Below are positions 34,917 through 45,932 of a DNA stretch of 64,000 nt, in pieces. Made by a program: the position numbers and the translations under genes. Positions within the stretch are counted from its first letter, which is position 1; every line of letters begins with the position of its first letter. Location: contig CAVZMO010000024.1 in assembly GCA_963776195.1 (NCBI GenBank), forward strand, positions 106,708-170,707, written 5' to 3'. The notes beneath the pieces are model-generated. The model made no database searches and was not told the origin of the DNA. It worked only from the letters and a program-made list of their open reading frames with translations. This stretch comes from CAVZMO01 sp963776195 (GTDB lineage: Bacteria; Nitrospirota; Thermodesulfovibrionia; Thermodesulfovibrionales; SM23-35).

Positions 34917-36432
34917 AGAACGGGACCTTCCTTAACTCTTCATTAAATCTCCCCCACGAATGTCTCGACTTCAGCAATTTCATGGAATTGTCAGCTATTC
35001 CCAGTAAGACTGACCGGTCTGAATGTATTCTCTTGAGAGTATTCACATATCCATCGACATTATCGAAAGGATTGACGACGAAGCCTGTCTTCCCATCGTC
35101 GATGAGTTCAGGGATTCCACCGGTGGCAGAGGCAACGATCGGCAATCCTAAAGACGCGGCTTCCAACAAAACATTCGGCATACCGTCCCACTGCGAGGTG
35201 TAAAGAAAGACGTCATAGCGTTCGGTAGGCAGGGAGGGTAAACCATCAAAGGGGCCGTAGTACCGGACATTAGGCAATGCTTTTAAAGAATTGATAAAAG
35301 TCTCCGCCTCTCGCTCCGTCGTCCCATACACCGGTGCCCCGTACACATGGAAGGTAAGCGGCAAGCCCTCGCACCGCTGTGCGATTTTTATCAGGATGTC
35401 AGGCCTTTTCTGGATATCGAGCCTACTGGCCCAGAGGATATCCAACGAAACCTTGCCGAGCGCGCCGTTGCGCTTAGGTTTCGATGATTCCACAGTCATA
35501 GGCTGATAATGAACAAACAATTTCCCCTCATCAAGGGCAAAGATATCGTGGAGCTTTTTCAGAATATGCCGGTTGTCGGAAAACACCGCCGTCAGGGAAT
35601 CGAAACACTGAGGCAAGAAACAGACGGGATAGCCGACAGACCGGCCCTCGGGTGTTACGTCCTCGCAGAATGCACAGGCATACAAACGGGAGGTCTCCGC
35701 AATCGCTTTTCCATATTTAATGAATATGTTGTACCCCAGGAGCGAATTTATGTTGTGGATGACGCACGGACCAAACTGCAGAAACAAACGGGCGAGTAAT
35801 TTCTCCTGTTCGGCAGGGTAAAGATAGGAATACCGCTTCCCGAATTCTATGAAGCGCACTTCGGCCGGCAGTTTTCCCGCCCATGCGGAATCGGCGTTCT
35901 CGGTCGAGATCACGACAACCCCTTCAGCCATTTTGTTGGTAATAAGGGCTTTGACATAATTCAAGACAACCAAGTCTGCTCCGCCACTCTTCAGCCACGG
36001 CACCAACAGAACATGACTCGTCTTTCCGCCATAGAGCGAACAGAGATCGAGGTAATGCTTTCCCACTTGTGATTCACGTATAAAATCGGTGATGACATGG
36101 AACTCGATATTCAGGTCAGGAAAAAGCTGGGGCTCGATTTCATGAATATCCCGCCACTCGTCTATCAACCATCCGGGCACCCCGCCCCGGGTTCCACCCG
36201 TGTTAGCGGCAACCGGTTTCCATTCCGATGCCGTCTCCGTAGAAAGCTGTAAGGGCGACCTGTAAACCGTCTTTCGAGGTCTTATAAGGTCTTTGATCGC
36301 TTCTTTCAGCATCACTGCAAAACGGTGTAGTACAGGCTGGGACCGGACAGCAGGCCCAAAAATTTTTTTCAGTGTCAGATAAAAAGAACGGGTGAATCGA
36401 TACAAAACTTCGCGCAACGGATGGGAGATCAT
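34888..36432 (-). CDS. Family 4 glycosyltransferase with N-terminal extension
   Basis: This 514-residue protein has an N-terminal basic region of about 90 residues, then a Rossmann-like domain (about 120-290) and a C-terminal GT4 domain (about 310-500). The latter has W-A-S-R-L-D-I-Q-K-R-P-D, Y-G-P-F-D-G-L, the catalytic region in Y-T-S-Q-W-D-G-M-P-N-V-L-L-E-A-A-S-L-G-L-P-I-V-A and a G-G-I-P-E-L-I loop. It retains the donor sugar with inversion or retention as usual in GT4 (retaining). It starts within ATGA of the upstream GT2 and overlaps the downstream methyltransferase, so the three are co-translated. Confidence 0.85.
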   Translation of the reverse strand: MISHPLREVLYRFTRSFYLTLKKIFGPAVRSQPVLHRFAVMLKEAIKDLIRPRKTVYRSPLQLSTETASEWKPVAANTGGTRGGVPGWLIDEWRDIHEIEPQLFPDLNIEFHVITDFIRESQVGKHYLDLCSLYGGKTSHVLLVPWLKSGGADLVVLNYVKALITNKMAEGVVVISTENADSAWAGKLPAEVRFIEFGKRYSYLYPAEQEKLLARLFLQFGPCVIHNINSLLGYNIFIKYGKAIAETSRLYACAFCEDVTPEGRSVGYPVCFLPQCFDSLTAVFSDNRHILKKLHDIFALDEGKLFVHYQPMTVESSKPKRNGALGKVSLDILWASRLDIQKRPDILIKIAQRCEGLPLTFHVYGAPVYGTTEREAETFINSLKALPNVRYYGPFDGLPSLPTERYDVFLYTSQWDGMPNVLLEAASLGLPIVASATGGIPELIDDGKTGFVVNPFDNVDGYVNTLKRIHSDRSVLLGIADNSMKLLKSRHSWGRFNEELRKVPFYVSHTEEVN

Positions 36433-37202
36433 CCCCGCTTCCTCATTCGTTCCTCCTCAAGCATCTGGGAAAATCTCCCCGGGTCGAAGAGAGCGGAGGG
36501 ACGGATGATCCTGTTAGTGCCCACATGAAGAGAAAAATTAGAGCCGGACCTTTTCATGCGCATGAAATGAACCGTGCCCGGAACCACGTGGTGCTCGATC
36601 CCGTCGGCGAGGGTCTGACAATTCCAATGCCAGTCTTCGAAGCCGAACCCATTCCCGCCCGTGGTTTCTTCATAAGGATGCTTCAGGAATATTTCTCTTT
36701 TCGCCACGCATACGGTGTCCCAATAGTTGTACTCGATAATATTAGACACACTGAATTCCGGATCGATCGAAGATATCTGGCGAAAGACCAGATTTTCGTT
36801 TTCGAACAGCATCTGGTATTCAGGGTGAGCAACAACATCCTTTCCTTTCCCTTCGAGGTACCGGAACGCGTCATATAGCCAGTTTTTCGCGATCAGGTTG
36901 TCCGCGTCAAGAATCGCAACATAACTGCCGGAAACATGGCTTATCCCGAAATTACGCGAAAGTCCGGGGTCACCGAATTCAACTTTCAGTTGCAGGACAT
37001 CAGAATCAGAATGGGAAGAAAAATAGTCTACCGTCGCCCGATCCGGCTTGTCGAGAACAATAGCGGTTTCTGTCTTGAGTCCCTTCTCAGACGCATATCG
37101 CCTGGCCCGGGAAAGACTGCTCATCGTGTGGTGAGCGAGACGCCCCTCATGATGAGCGGTTACGACTACGGATATGTCGATTCCTTTTTCTCTATTCTTC
37201 AC
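36429..37202 (-). CDS. Family 2 glycosyltransferase
   Basis: This 257-residue GT-A protein has V-V-V-T-A-H-H-E-G near the start, a D-A-D-N-L-I metal site (the DxD equivalent, near residue 98), G-L-S-R-N-F-G-I and the G-F-G-F-E-D-W-H-W acceptor-site motif. The usual V-N-D-G-S-x-D stretch is replaced by V-L-D-K-P-D-R, a divergence from typical members. Its stop overlaps the start of the GT4 gene (ATGA). Sugar specificity is not visible. Confidence 0.8.
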   Translation of the reverse strand: MKNREKGIDISVVVTAHHEGRLAHHTMSSLSRARRYASEKGLKTETAIVLDKPDRATVDYFSSHSDSDVLQLKVEFGDPGLSRNFGISHVSGSYVAILDADNLIAKNWLYDAFRYLEGKGKDVVAHPEYQMLFENENLVFRQISSIDPEFSVSNIIEYNYWDTVCVAKREIFLKHPYEETTGGNGFGFEDWHWNCQTLADGIEHHVVPGTVHFMRMKRSGSNFSLHVGTNRIIRPSALFDPGRFSQMLEEERMRKRG

Positions 37203-37234
37203 TGTAGTGTCTCTATATTAACCGTATCAAAATC

Positions 37235-37512
37235 TATTAACAGTCTCAAAATAGATAATACACACTGCCTTTCTTTATTCGTCATGCCCGAGGTTCTTAA
37301 TCGGGCATCCAGAGCTTTGAAACGTGGATTCCCGCCTGAAGACCGCGGGAATGACGGCCCAAAGAATGTCTATACAATTTTGAGACACTTATTAACCGTC
37401 TCATAATAATGACAACATTATTTATAAAATCCCTCCTAACCTCCCTTTGCCAAAGAGGGGCAAGGGGAGATTTTCTGATTTATGTAAATTCAATTTTGAG
37501 ACTGTTAATAAT
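37235..37512. repeat. Nested inverted-repeat element
   Basis: Outer arms ATTAACAGTCTCAAAAT (about 37235-37252) and its complement (about 37494-37511) face each other, and a third similar copy lies near 37376-37398. Inside are two further palindromic blocks: one around GATTCCCGCCTGAAGACCGCGGGAATGA (part of 37328-37356) and one with facing CCTCCC/GGGGAG tracts (37430-37470). The gap from 37203 to 37553 holds no gene. Confidence 0.45.
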
Positions 37513-37553
37513 AGACCACGATATGCAACGATTCTGCGCCCTTGACCAGCCAC

Positions 37554-38914
37554 TTAATGTCTTCTCCCAAACAATTCCCTTAAGGGCCAGGTCATGAAAC
37601 GCGCCAGACGATAAGAGAAGGAATTTTTTAATGCCTGTATCTCGGCATTTCTTTCAATCATCTTTTCATTCTTGTCCTGCAATTCCCTATCTTTCGCAAC
37701 AAGCCGCTCGTTAATTTCCTGCCACTGGGTCCATCCTTCTTGCAGTTCCTTATCTTTTGCGATAAGCCTTTCGTTCGTCTCTTCCCATTGGCTCCACCCT
37801 TCTTCAATTCCTTATCTTTGGCGATAAGCCGTTCGTTCGTCTCTTGCCACCGGCTCCACCCCTCGCTCAACTCCTTCTCTTTGGCGGCCAGCCTTTCGTT
37901 CGTCTCTTGCCATTGGCTCCACCCCTCTATACTCTTTTTAAACCTTTCGATGCAGACGCTTCTGAAAAGACTCTCAGTGTGTTCAAACAATCGGTTAAAA
38001 TAGCGATTCTTGATGTCCGGATATTTCATGCCAAAGAGAAGCAGTGTCATGATCATTCTGTCTGTATCATAGGTATTTAAAGAATTAAGAAATTTCGCCA
38101 TGGCGGCATAGATATCGTCTTCACTTTTATACAAATGGTGAAAATCATAATTCAAAAAGAAATTGGATAATACAAGCCCGACTTCAAAACTCACTGCCGC
38201 CTCATTTTCCTTGACTGTATTCAAACTGTGTACTCTGTACTTCAAAAGCGGCTTTTCGATGAGATAGACCTTGTGATCGTAGCAGAGCCGCAGGAAGAAA
38301 TCGTAATCATGCGCATACCTCAAATCCGAAAAATAGCCGATTGCGTCAAATACGTTTTTCCTGCAGAACAGGTTGGAAGTAGTCACGAGAAAATTTCCTG
38401 CGAGGAGATCGAGAACGATATTGTTTTCACCTTTGAACGAAGTCTCAGGCGTATGGTCTGCCCAATTCTCTTCCGCACCCCGGAAATATTTAATAAAATT
38501 CCCCTCGTCATCGATAAATTCCAGATGGCTGAAGACCGCTGAGAGGGAATTGTCGGATTCAAGCATGTTCAGGCACTCTTCGATTCTCTTTGAATCATAG
38601 ACATCATCCGAATTCAAAATACTTACATAAGTTCCGCGGGCAAATTCTATTCCCCTGTTGATAGTAGAAGGCGCGCCCTGGTTTTCCTGAGAAAAATATC
38701 TTATCCTGTCGTCTTTTGTTCTATTGACGACATTTTCAGAGTTATCAGATGAGCCGTCGTTGATAACGATCAATTCAATATCCTTAAATGACTGGCCCAG
38801 TACCGAATCGATCGCCTCCTCGACATAGCGCTCATGATTGTAAAGCGGCATTACGATACTCACCTTCGGCCCGCTGCCGGCAGCGTCATACTTTTTTCTA
38901 TGTATGTCGGTCAT
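37554..38914 (-). CDS. Family 2 glycosyltransferase with coiled-coil repeats, frameshifted
   Basis: The first 250 or so residues are a GT2 domain: I-V-M-P-L-Y-N-H-E-R-Y, V-I-N-D-G-S-S-D-N-S, S-I-L-N-S-D-D (DxD) and Y-A-H-D-Y-D-F. From about residue 330 come 21-residue repeats (G-W-S-Q-W-Q-E-T-N-E-R-L). In the second repeat, near 37797-37806, the frame slips by a missing base and the visible frame ends at 37658. In the neighbouring frame the repeats continue to a plausible end F-S-Y-R-L-A-R-F-M-T-W-P-L-R-E-L at 37554. The intact protein would be about 453 residues. It probably acts in surface-glycan synthesis. Confidence 0.75.
37674..37925 (-). repeat. Four tandem 63-bp repeats encoding a coiled coil
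   Basis: Four copies of a 21-codon unit encode G-W-S-Q-W-Q-E-T-N-E-R-L-x-A-K-x-K-E-L-x-E with small changes. Trp, Leu and charged residues recur at regular spacing, predicting a long coiled coil. The frameshift of the host gene lies in the second copy, which fits either slippage in repeats or assembly error. Confidence 0.7.
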
Positions 38915-38952
38915 TGTTTTGTTGCGAAGCTCGCCGAAAATTTACGATCCGC

Positions 38953-39993
38953 CTATACCTTCACCTTTGCCGAGGAACGAAGCGCAGTAAAGAGGCGGTC
39001 TCTCACTTTGTAATATTTCAGAAGAAGCCTCCATCCCCGTCCGGATTGGATGCGCCGAATATATTCCTCCCTGTCCTTCAGAGCCTCTTCGAGTTCCGTA
39101 TTACGCTTATATAGATTATCGAGAAGAATCTTGTCTTCAGTTGCTCTCATGTTCATCTGTGAGATCTCCCGCTGACTCTCGGAGACCGCAGTAGCAAGTT
39201 CGTCTTTCCCGGCAGACAGCGCTTTAAAAGCGTCCCGCAGAGAGCGAACAGTTTTGGGAGAAAACAGATCGCAATGTTTCCCGATCACTTTATCATATTC
39301 CTTATCCAACATGCTCCAGAACTCCCTGCACTGAGCAATTTGCTGCTCTCTGCTCCATTGAATATATTTTGCCGTGACTTTGTCGACGTGGGAAAAAGGA
39401 TGGATGCTACCGCATCGTATAAAAAAATCCCAGTCTTCATAAGCGATAAGCTGTTCGTCTAGTCTTCCAACACACGGGAAGACATCCCTGTGAAAAAGAA
39501 CATTTATGAATGGAATATAATTTTCGAGGAGGAGTTCATGGAATGAGAAATCACGAGATGAGAAGACGTATTCTGCCTCATCGGTATACTCCACGATATC
39601 GACATCATACTTCCTGAAAACCATTTCGGCATCGGTATACGCGACCTTGTAATCGCTCTGCGTGAGAAAAGCGGCAAGAGTTTCTATGTGCTCCGGGTAA
39701 AACTCGTCATCGTCATCCAGAAATCCTACATATTCACCTTTTGCATCTTCAATCCCGACATTCCCGGCGTGTGCCCTGCCAGTGTTCTTCTCGAGTCTTA
39801 TGTAATTGAGAGATACATCACCAAGAATACCTTTTAATTCTTTTGCATCAAGGTCACGGCCACCGTCATTCACAAGGACAACTTCTATCGGCCTATAAGT
39901 TTGACCGGCAATGCTCTGCAATGCCTTTCTTAAGAGTTTCGGCCTGTCTTTTGTCCTGACGATTATGGATACTAAAGGATTGTTTTCCAACAT
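38953..39993 (-). CDS. Family 2 glycosyltransferase with C-terminal coiled coil
   Basis: From the ATG at 39993 the protein has 346 residues; a GTG at 40014 is an alternative and neither has a clear ribosome-binding site. It shows I-I-V-R-T-K-D-R-P, V-L-V-N-D-G-G-R-D, F-L-D-D-D-D-E-F (DxD) and Y-E-D-W-D-F. A helical coiled-coil stretch follows (about 245-320), and the end S-G-R-G-W-R-L-L-L-K-Y-Y-K-V-R-D is the usual tail of such enzymes. It lies 38 bp upstream of the repeat-bearing GT2 gene and is probably co-transcribed with it. Confidence 0.82.
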   Translation of the reverse strand: MLENNPLVSIIVRTKDRPKLLRKALQSIAGQTYRPIEVVLVNDGGRDLDAKELKGILGDVSLNYIRLEKNTGRAHAGNVGIEDAKGEYVGFLDDDDEFYPEHIETLAAFLTQSDYKVAYTDAEMVFRKYDVDIVEYTDEAEYVFSSRDFSFHELLLENYIPFINVLFHRDVFPCVGRLDEQLIAYEDWDFFIRCGSIHPFSHVDKVTAKYIQWSREQQIAQCREFWSMLDKEYDKVIGKHCDLFSPKTVRSLRDAFKALSAGKDELATAVSESQREISQMNMRATEDKILLDNLYKRNTELEEALKDREEYIRRIQSGRGWRLLLKYYKVRDRLFTALRSSAKVKV

Positions 39994-40240
39994 TTTATTA
40001 AAGATTTTTTGCACCCTTCAACTATATTGTTTATATTACATTAAGATATGCGTTGTTTTAAGTGTGTTCGAAAGAAGATTGACAATATCCGGTCTTCATT
40101 AATCTATTGGTTAGGATTTTTCATACGGAAAACAGGAGGCGCTTTCAACGAATGAATGAACGGCCATTCTGACAATCTCCTCCCATCATCTGCACAATAG
40201 CCAGTTCAGCGCAGATCGCTCACAACAACGGGGTAAAATG

Positions 40241-42314
40241 CTATTTCTTCGTGTTGTCTTTATTTCCATCCCCTTGCTTCCTCTGACTTTTCTCCTTTAT
40301 GAACTCGTCGATATCTTTGTCCTTCGTGGCACCTTTATACCTGTCGATATAATCTGCTGTCACATCCCCGGCTTCCTCATGATTCTTAACAACATGAGGT
40401 GTCAGCAGGATTATGAGCTCTGTTCTGTCGGTCGTGTTGTTTGTAAAAGAAAAAAGATTGCCGAGCAAGGGGATTTTGCTGAGAAAAGGAATGCCGTTTT
40501 TTTCCTTTGTGACATCTTCTCTTATAAGGCCTCCGATAATAATCGTCTCGCCGTCCTGTGCGACGAGAGTCGTAGTCGTCTCCGTCTTGTCTATAGCTGA
40601 AAAATGCCTGGTTGGCTATAGTTGCAGATGCGCCCACTGAGGAGATCTCCTGAGTCAACTCGAGTGAAACCAACCCGCTGTCATTAATCTGGGGTTTCAC
40701 CTTAAGAATGATTCCTATATCTTTGTACTGGATTGTTGAAGTGATAGAAGTAGTGTCAGTCGTTCCCGTAGCAGTTGTAGTGGGATCGAAGAAGTTGTTG
40801 AAGTGGCAAGGGGAATCTGCGACCCGACCTGAATCCTGGCTTCCCGGTTATCCAGACACAAGGATGTGAGGGGCTGCAAGAACCTTGGCCGTTCGAAGTT
40901 GCCAATGCAGCAGATCAGCGTGGCCCTTACAATGCCGTGTGGGATCGGTGGCGACAAAAGTAAACCCGTCTCCAAGTGATTTGTTCTTTAAGTCTGTGCC
41001 CGGCGGTATATTGCCGACACTCACCGCCGAGATTAATATCTCTGTTAAAAGGTTTTATATTCGATATATTTGAGATCTGTTCTTAAAGACCATGAGAAGC
41101 CAAGACTCAGGTTGTCATGTCAGTGTCACCTGGGCGATAAGCCCTTCGATCACCACCTGTCTCGGCTGGATATCAAGCCTCTTTATAGTTTCCGCTATAA
41201 ACGTATAATCGCTAGGGGTCGAGAGGACTATTAACGAATTGGTTATCTCATCCGCAAAGATTTTGGTATCCGGAGAGACAAACCCTCCGCCACCTGTGAC
41301 ACTGGCTACAGCTCCGGTCCGTGGTGCAGATGTAGTTGGCGGAGTTTGTTGAGTTTGCGGAGTTTGCGGAGTTTTTGGGGCTGAAGGAGTCGATGGAGGT
41401 CTCGGGGCGGTTGTTGCGCCGGTTGATGCGCCGCCCGAGAGAATTGACTGCATCAAAGAAGCAATATGTTCTGCCTTGCTGTTCTGTAACGCATAAACAA
41501 AAATCTTGGGCCTTGCAGCTGCGAACATGCTATCGAAGGTCACAACCCACGTCTTTATATATTCTAATTGCTCTCTTGAAGATGCTATGACAATGAGGGC
41601 ATTCAGACGGTATATGGGCATGATCCTGACGGTGCCGCCTTTAAGATGCAGACCCAATGCATTTTCGATATCCGGCATGGATTCTTTAATATCCAGATTC
41701 TTAAAGGTGAACATCTCTATGGCGACCTTATCCGGAGACTTCCCTATCTGAGAGTAAACCAGTTCCTGTGAGACTTCTGTCAGCGGAATTATTCTGTAAA
41801 GCCCGCCTTCCTCCACGAATCCGATGCCGTTAAGCCTGAAGATAATCTCCATAACGTTCAGGACTTCCGTCTTCGGGATAGGGGTAACCGTCCTGAAATT
41901 CACCCTGCCTTTCACCCGGGGATCAATTATGTAATTAACCTTAAGGATATCGGCAAAGATCGTCTGTGCGACCTCAAAGATGTCGGCATCGTCAAAAAAG
42001 AAACTCACCGTTGGTGATGATTTCTGCGGCTGTGGTAGCGTCTGTGGCTGTGGTGGTGCTTCTGGCTGTGCCGGTGTCTGTGGTTGCGGCGGTGCTTCTG
42101 ACTGCGGCGGTGCTTCCGGCTGTGGCGGCGTCTGTGGTTGTGCCGGTGCTTCCAGCTGCGATACTTGCGTCTGTAATGGCGCTTGTTGAAGTGCAACGAC
42201 CGCCCGACGCGCAGACTGTTGTACCTTAGCCTCTGAGAAGGCAGCAGAAGTAACAAGAAAAGTAATAATCAGACACAGTATTATAGAAAAGGTTACCTTA
42301 GAGTTCTTCAACAA
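40241..42314 (-). CDS. gspD: Type II secretion outer-membrane secretin GspD, multiply frameshifted
   Basis: The first frame (42314-41115) has a signal peptide, a Pro/Gln-rich linker with P-P-Q-P-E-A repeats, an N0 domain from V-S-F-F-F-D-D-A-D-I-F, two N-type KH-like domains and a second Pro/Thr-rich linker. After Q-V-V-I-E-G-L-I-A-Q-V the secretin domain is broken by about eight indels between 40560 and 41120. Its pieces are still readable: D-N-R-E-A-R-I-Q-V-G-S-Q-I-P, L-K-V-K-P-Q-I-N-D-S-G-L-V-S-L, D-G-E-T-I-I-I-G-G-L-I and P-L-L-G-N-L-F, ending at the TAG of 40241. GspD forms the outer-membrane ring for folded exoproteins. Whether the gene is dead or misassembled is open. Confidence 0.8.
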
Positions 42315-42590
42315 TTCCTCCTTAATCGGATATCACGCACAAAGCTAAATTAAATAAAGTAACGATAATTTATTCTCATAGTATTGTCAAGGCTACAGGG
42401 GGTAGTTGTCAAGTCCGGCCTTCACTTGCAATCCAGGCGGGAACAATTAACTTTGCCTAAACGTTGCAAAAAAGAGATTGCTTCGCCTGCGGGAAAGTCG
42501 GGCTAGATGCTTGAGATATTAATTATCCCGTGCCATAATTAAATACTTCAGAAAGCCGGCAGAAATAAAAGAACTTATACGGAGGATATT

Positions 42591-44053
42591 TTGGAGCTTT
42601 TCGGACTTACGATTTCAGAGGCAAGAAGCCTCCTGGATAAAAAAGAAATATCCGTTAGCGACATCGTGAATTCAGTATATAAGCGAATCGATGAGGTTGA
42701 AGGCAGAGTAAATGCCTATGTGACGGTCACCCGGGAGGAAGCTTTCAGAATGGCTCAGGAGTCAGAGAAGAGCATTGGCACAGCGGGAAACGATAATCTA
42801 TCCATGCTCGGCATTCCGCTCGCGATCAAGGACAATATGTGCACAAAGGGAATACCTACCACGTGCTCCTCGAAAATACTTTCCAATTTCGTGCCGCCCT
42901 ATGAAAGCACGGTCACTTCAAGGCTTAAAGGGCAAGGATATGTGCTCCTCGGCAAGACAAATCTGGATGAATTTGCGATGGGGTCATCTACGGAGAATTC
43001 AGGGTTTCACATAACGAAGAATCCCTGGGACTTGGAGAGAATTCCGGGTGGTTCGAGCGGCGGATCTGCGGCCGCGGTTGCGGCTGATGAATGTATTGCG
43101 GCCCTCGGTTCGGATACAGGAGGATCAATAAGACAGCCCGCAGCTTTATGCGGCGTCGTCGGTTTAAAGCCGACATACGGGAGGGTTTCGAGGTACGGCC
43201 TGGTAGCTTTTGCGTCATCCCTTGACCAGATCGGGACCTTGACAAAAAATGTGACGGACTCCGCACTGCTACTGAATATCATCTCAGGTCATGATCCCCT
43301 TGATTCCACATCAGCGCCTCTGCCCGTGCCTGATTTTACCGAAGTCCTCGGCAAAGACATAAAAGGCATGAAGGTCGGAATTCCCGAAGGAATATTTTAT
43401 TGATGGGATGGACAGAGAAGTGGAGGAGTCGGTACGGGAGGCTATAGAGAAACTGGAGTCGCTCGGGGCAATTCCTGTTGAGATATCTTTGCCGCATACG
43501 GAATATGCGATTGCGACCTATTATATCCTCGCGACATCGGAAGCCTCTTCAAACCTTGCCAGATATGACGGAGTGAAATACGGCATCAGGGCGGAGGGCA
43601 AGGATTTAATGGATATGTATATGAAGACGAGGTCGCAGGGATTCGGCGCCGAAGTAAAGAGAAGGATCATGCTCGGCACCTATGCGCTCTCTTCGGGATA
43701 TTACGAGGCATACTATAAGAAAGCACAGCAGGTAAGGACATTGATCAAAAAGGATTTTGAAGATGCCTTCACGAACGTTGATATCATTGTAACCCCCACC
43801 TCACCGACCGCCGCGTTTAAGATCGGCGAAAAGACCTCCGACCCTCTCCAGATGTACCTGTCCGATATTTTCACCATATCCGTTAATCTGGCAGGCGTAC
43901 CGGCGATATCGGTACCTTGCGGGTTTCACATCAAACAATTTGCCCATCGGACTGCAGCTGATCGGAAAGCATTTTGATGAAGAGACCATCTTTAGAGTCG
44001 CATATGCTTATGAGCAGGCGTCGGATTGGCACAGGAGGAAACCCGATCTATGA
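42591..44053 (+). CDS. gatA: Asp/Glu-tRNA amidotransferase subunit A, two frameshifts
   Basis: The start is TTG at 42591 with GGAGG at good spacing. The amidase signature is intact: Lys in I-K-D-N-M and the G-G-S-S-G-G-S-A-A-A-V-A serine-rich loop. One extra base near 43388-43392 and another near 43924-43928 split the gene into three frames that join exactly; removing them gives about 486 residues ending W-H-R-R-K-P-D-L. GatA liberates ammonia from glutamine for amidation of mischarged tRNA. It overlaps gatB by ATGA. gatC is not next to it. Confidence 0.85.
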
Positions 44054-45482
44054 AATATGAAGCAGTTATCGGACTTGAAGTTCACGCCCAGATGCTTACG
44101 GAAACAAAGATTTTCTGCGGCTGTTCAACAAAATTCGGCTCTGAACCGAATACCCAGACATGTCCGGTATGTATCGGGATGCCCGGCGTCCTCCCGGTCT
44201 TAAACAGAAAAGCCCTTGAGTTTGCGATAAAAACAGGACTCGCTACCAGCTTGCAGAATTTCTTCTTACAGCAGGTTCGCGAGGAAGAATTATTTCTATC
44301 CCGACCTTCCTAAAGGTTACCAGATAAGCCAGTATGAGCTCCCGATATGCGAACTCGGAGTAATAGAAATAGTTGTCGACGGGAATATAAAACGGATCGG
44401 CATTACAAGAATTCACATGGAAGAGGACGCCGGCAAGAACATCCATGAGGGCACGGGTATTTACAGTTTTGTGGATTTAAACAGGGCGGGGGTACCGCTC
44501 ATGGAGATCGTGTCAGAGCCCGATATGAGAAGTCCGCGGGAAGCTGTCGAATATATGAAGAAGCTTAGGGCGATCCTGAGATACCTCGGAGTCTGCGATG
44601 GCAACATGGAGCAGGGTTCTTTGCGATGTGATGCGAATGTATCCGTAAGGCCTTTTGGCCAAAAAGAATTGGGAGTTAAGGTAGAGATAAAGAACATCAA
44701 TTCTTTCAGGTTCGTCGAAAAGGCGCTTGATTATGAGATAAGAAGACAGATTAAGGTGATTGAGGAAGAGCGGAAGATTGTCCAGGAGACACGGTTATGG
44801 GATACGGGCAGGGGCGTCACGGAATCCATGCGGGGGAAGGAAGAGGCCCATGACTACCGCTATTTCCCCGAACCGGACCTCGTGCCGATTAAGGTCGACC
44901 AAAGATGGATTGACGAGATCAGGGCATCTCTGCCGGAGCTGCCGGACATAAAACGCGGGCGCTTTGTTTCCGAATATGCTCTTCCTGAATACGATGCCGA
45001 TCTGCTTGTATCGGAAAAGCCTATTGCCGATTGGTTTGAAGAAGCCGTGAGGCTCGGTGGACAGCCAAAGACCGTTGCGAATTGGTTAAAAGGTGATTTG
45101 ATGAAATTATTAAATGAAGACAACAAAACCATTGAAGAATGTTCCCTTGAAACCAAAACAACTTGTTGATATGCTTAATCTTATGGATAAAGGTACTATC
45201 AGCGGAAAGATAGCAAAAACAGTCTTCGAAGAAATGTATAAAACCGGCAAAAACGCCGAGGTTATTGTTAAGGAAAAGGGACTCGTCCAGATTAGTGATG
45301 CGGGAGCAATAGAGAAGGCGGTTGATGATGTCATTACGAATAATCCACAGGAGGTCGAAAGATTTAAGGGAGGAGAGGAAAAGCTTATAGGGTTCTTTGT
45401 GGGCCAGGTGATGAAATTGACAAAGGGCAAGGCAAACCCCCAGATCGTGAATGAGTTGTTGAAGAAAAAGCTTTCTTCTTAA
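44050..45482 (+). CDS. gatB: Asp/Glu-tRNA amidotransferase subunit B, two frameshifts
   Basis: From ATG at 44050 the N-terminus M-K-Y-E-A-V-I-G-L-E-V-H-A-Q is canonical; the zinc cysteines are in C-G-C-S and C-P-V-C. An extra base near 44250-44252 and another near 45141-45145 interrupt the frame; correcting both yields a protein of about 476 residues. Signature E-M-E-E-D-A-G-K and the kinase-like core are present, and the YqeY-like tail (K-G-K-A-N-P-Q-I-V-N-E-L-L) ends at 45482. GatB phosphorylates and amidates Glu-tRNA(Gln) or Asp-tRNA(Asn). Confidence 0.85.
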
Positions 45483-45830
45483 CCTTGATTTTATGCCCGT
45501 CTTTTCATTAATCTTAATTAGTGTACTGTCAATAAAGTACGTATGATGTCATTCTCCGCTTGATCGGTTGATTCAGAATCATCTATCTGTTCCCGCCTTC
45601 AGGAATGCGAGATGCTGAATCAAGTTTAGATGACCATCGATTAGACATAAATCGTATAAGAATGTCAAATGTTGTGAAAAAATTTATTTTTTGATACCTA
45701 ATGTACCGTTGACTAATGGCAGTTGGAATAATTTTGACCATAACCGCCAAAAGATGATTTTAATAACCTATCAAGTTAAATAAATTTTGAACAATATCCG
45801 ACATGCCAATTACCTTAATATAAGGGTTAT
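45483..45830. other. Intergenic region upstream of tRNA-Ser
   Basis: This gap of about 350 bp holds no gene. It contains a palindrome-rich patch (45560-45630, including GGTTGATTCAGAATCATC and GATGCTGAATC-like segments facing each other) and an A/T-rich stretch (45660-45790). A TAATAT at about 45815 is a possible -10 for the tRNA/SRP transcript, but no -35 at normal spacing is convincing. Confidence 0.35.
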
Positions 45831-45921
45831 GGAGAGATGTCCGAGCGGCCGAAGGAGCACGACTGGAAATCGTGTGTACGCTAATACCGTACCGTGGGTT
45901 CAAATCCCACTCTCTCCGCCA
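45831..45921 (+). tRNA. tRNA-Ser (anticodon GGA)
   Basis: A type II tRNA with acceptor stem GGAGAGA/TCTCTCC, discriminator G and encoded CCA. The anticodon loop CTGGAAA gives GGA (serine UCC/UCU). The long variable arm (about GTGTACGCTAATACCGTAC) and the T-loop GGTTCAAATCC are clear. Confidence 0.95.
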
Positions 45922-45932
45922 TCTTGTCTTTC

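Noticed and set aside
41966..42256. Gly/Cys- or His/Arg-rich frames opposite or within the gspD linker
   Set aside because: They come from the repetitive Pro/Gln-rich linker codons of gspD read in other frames.
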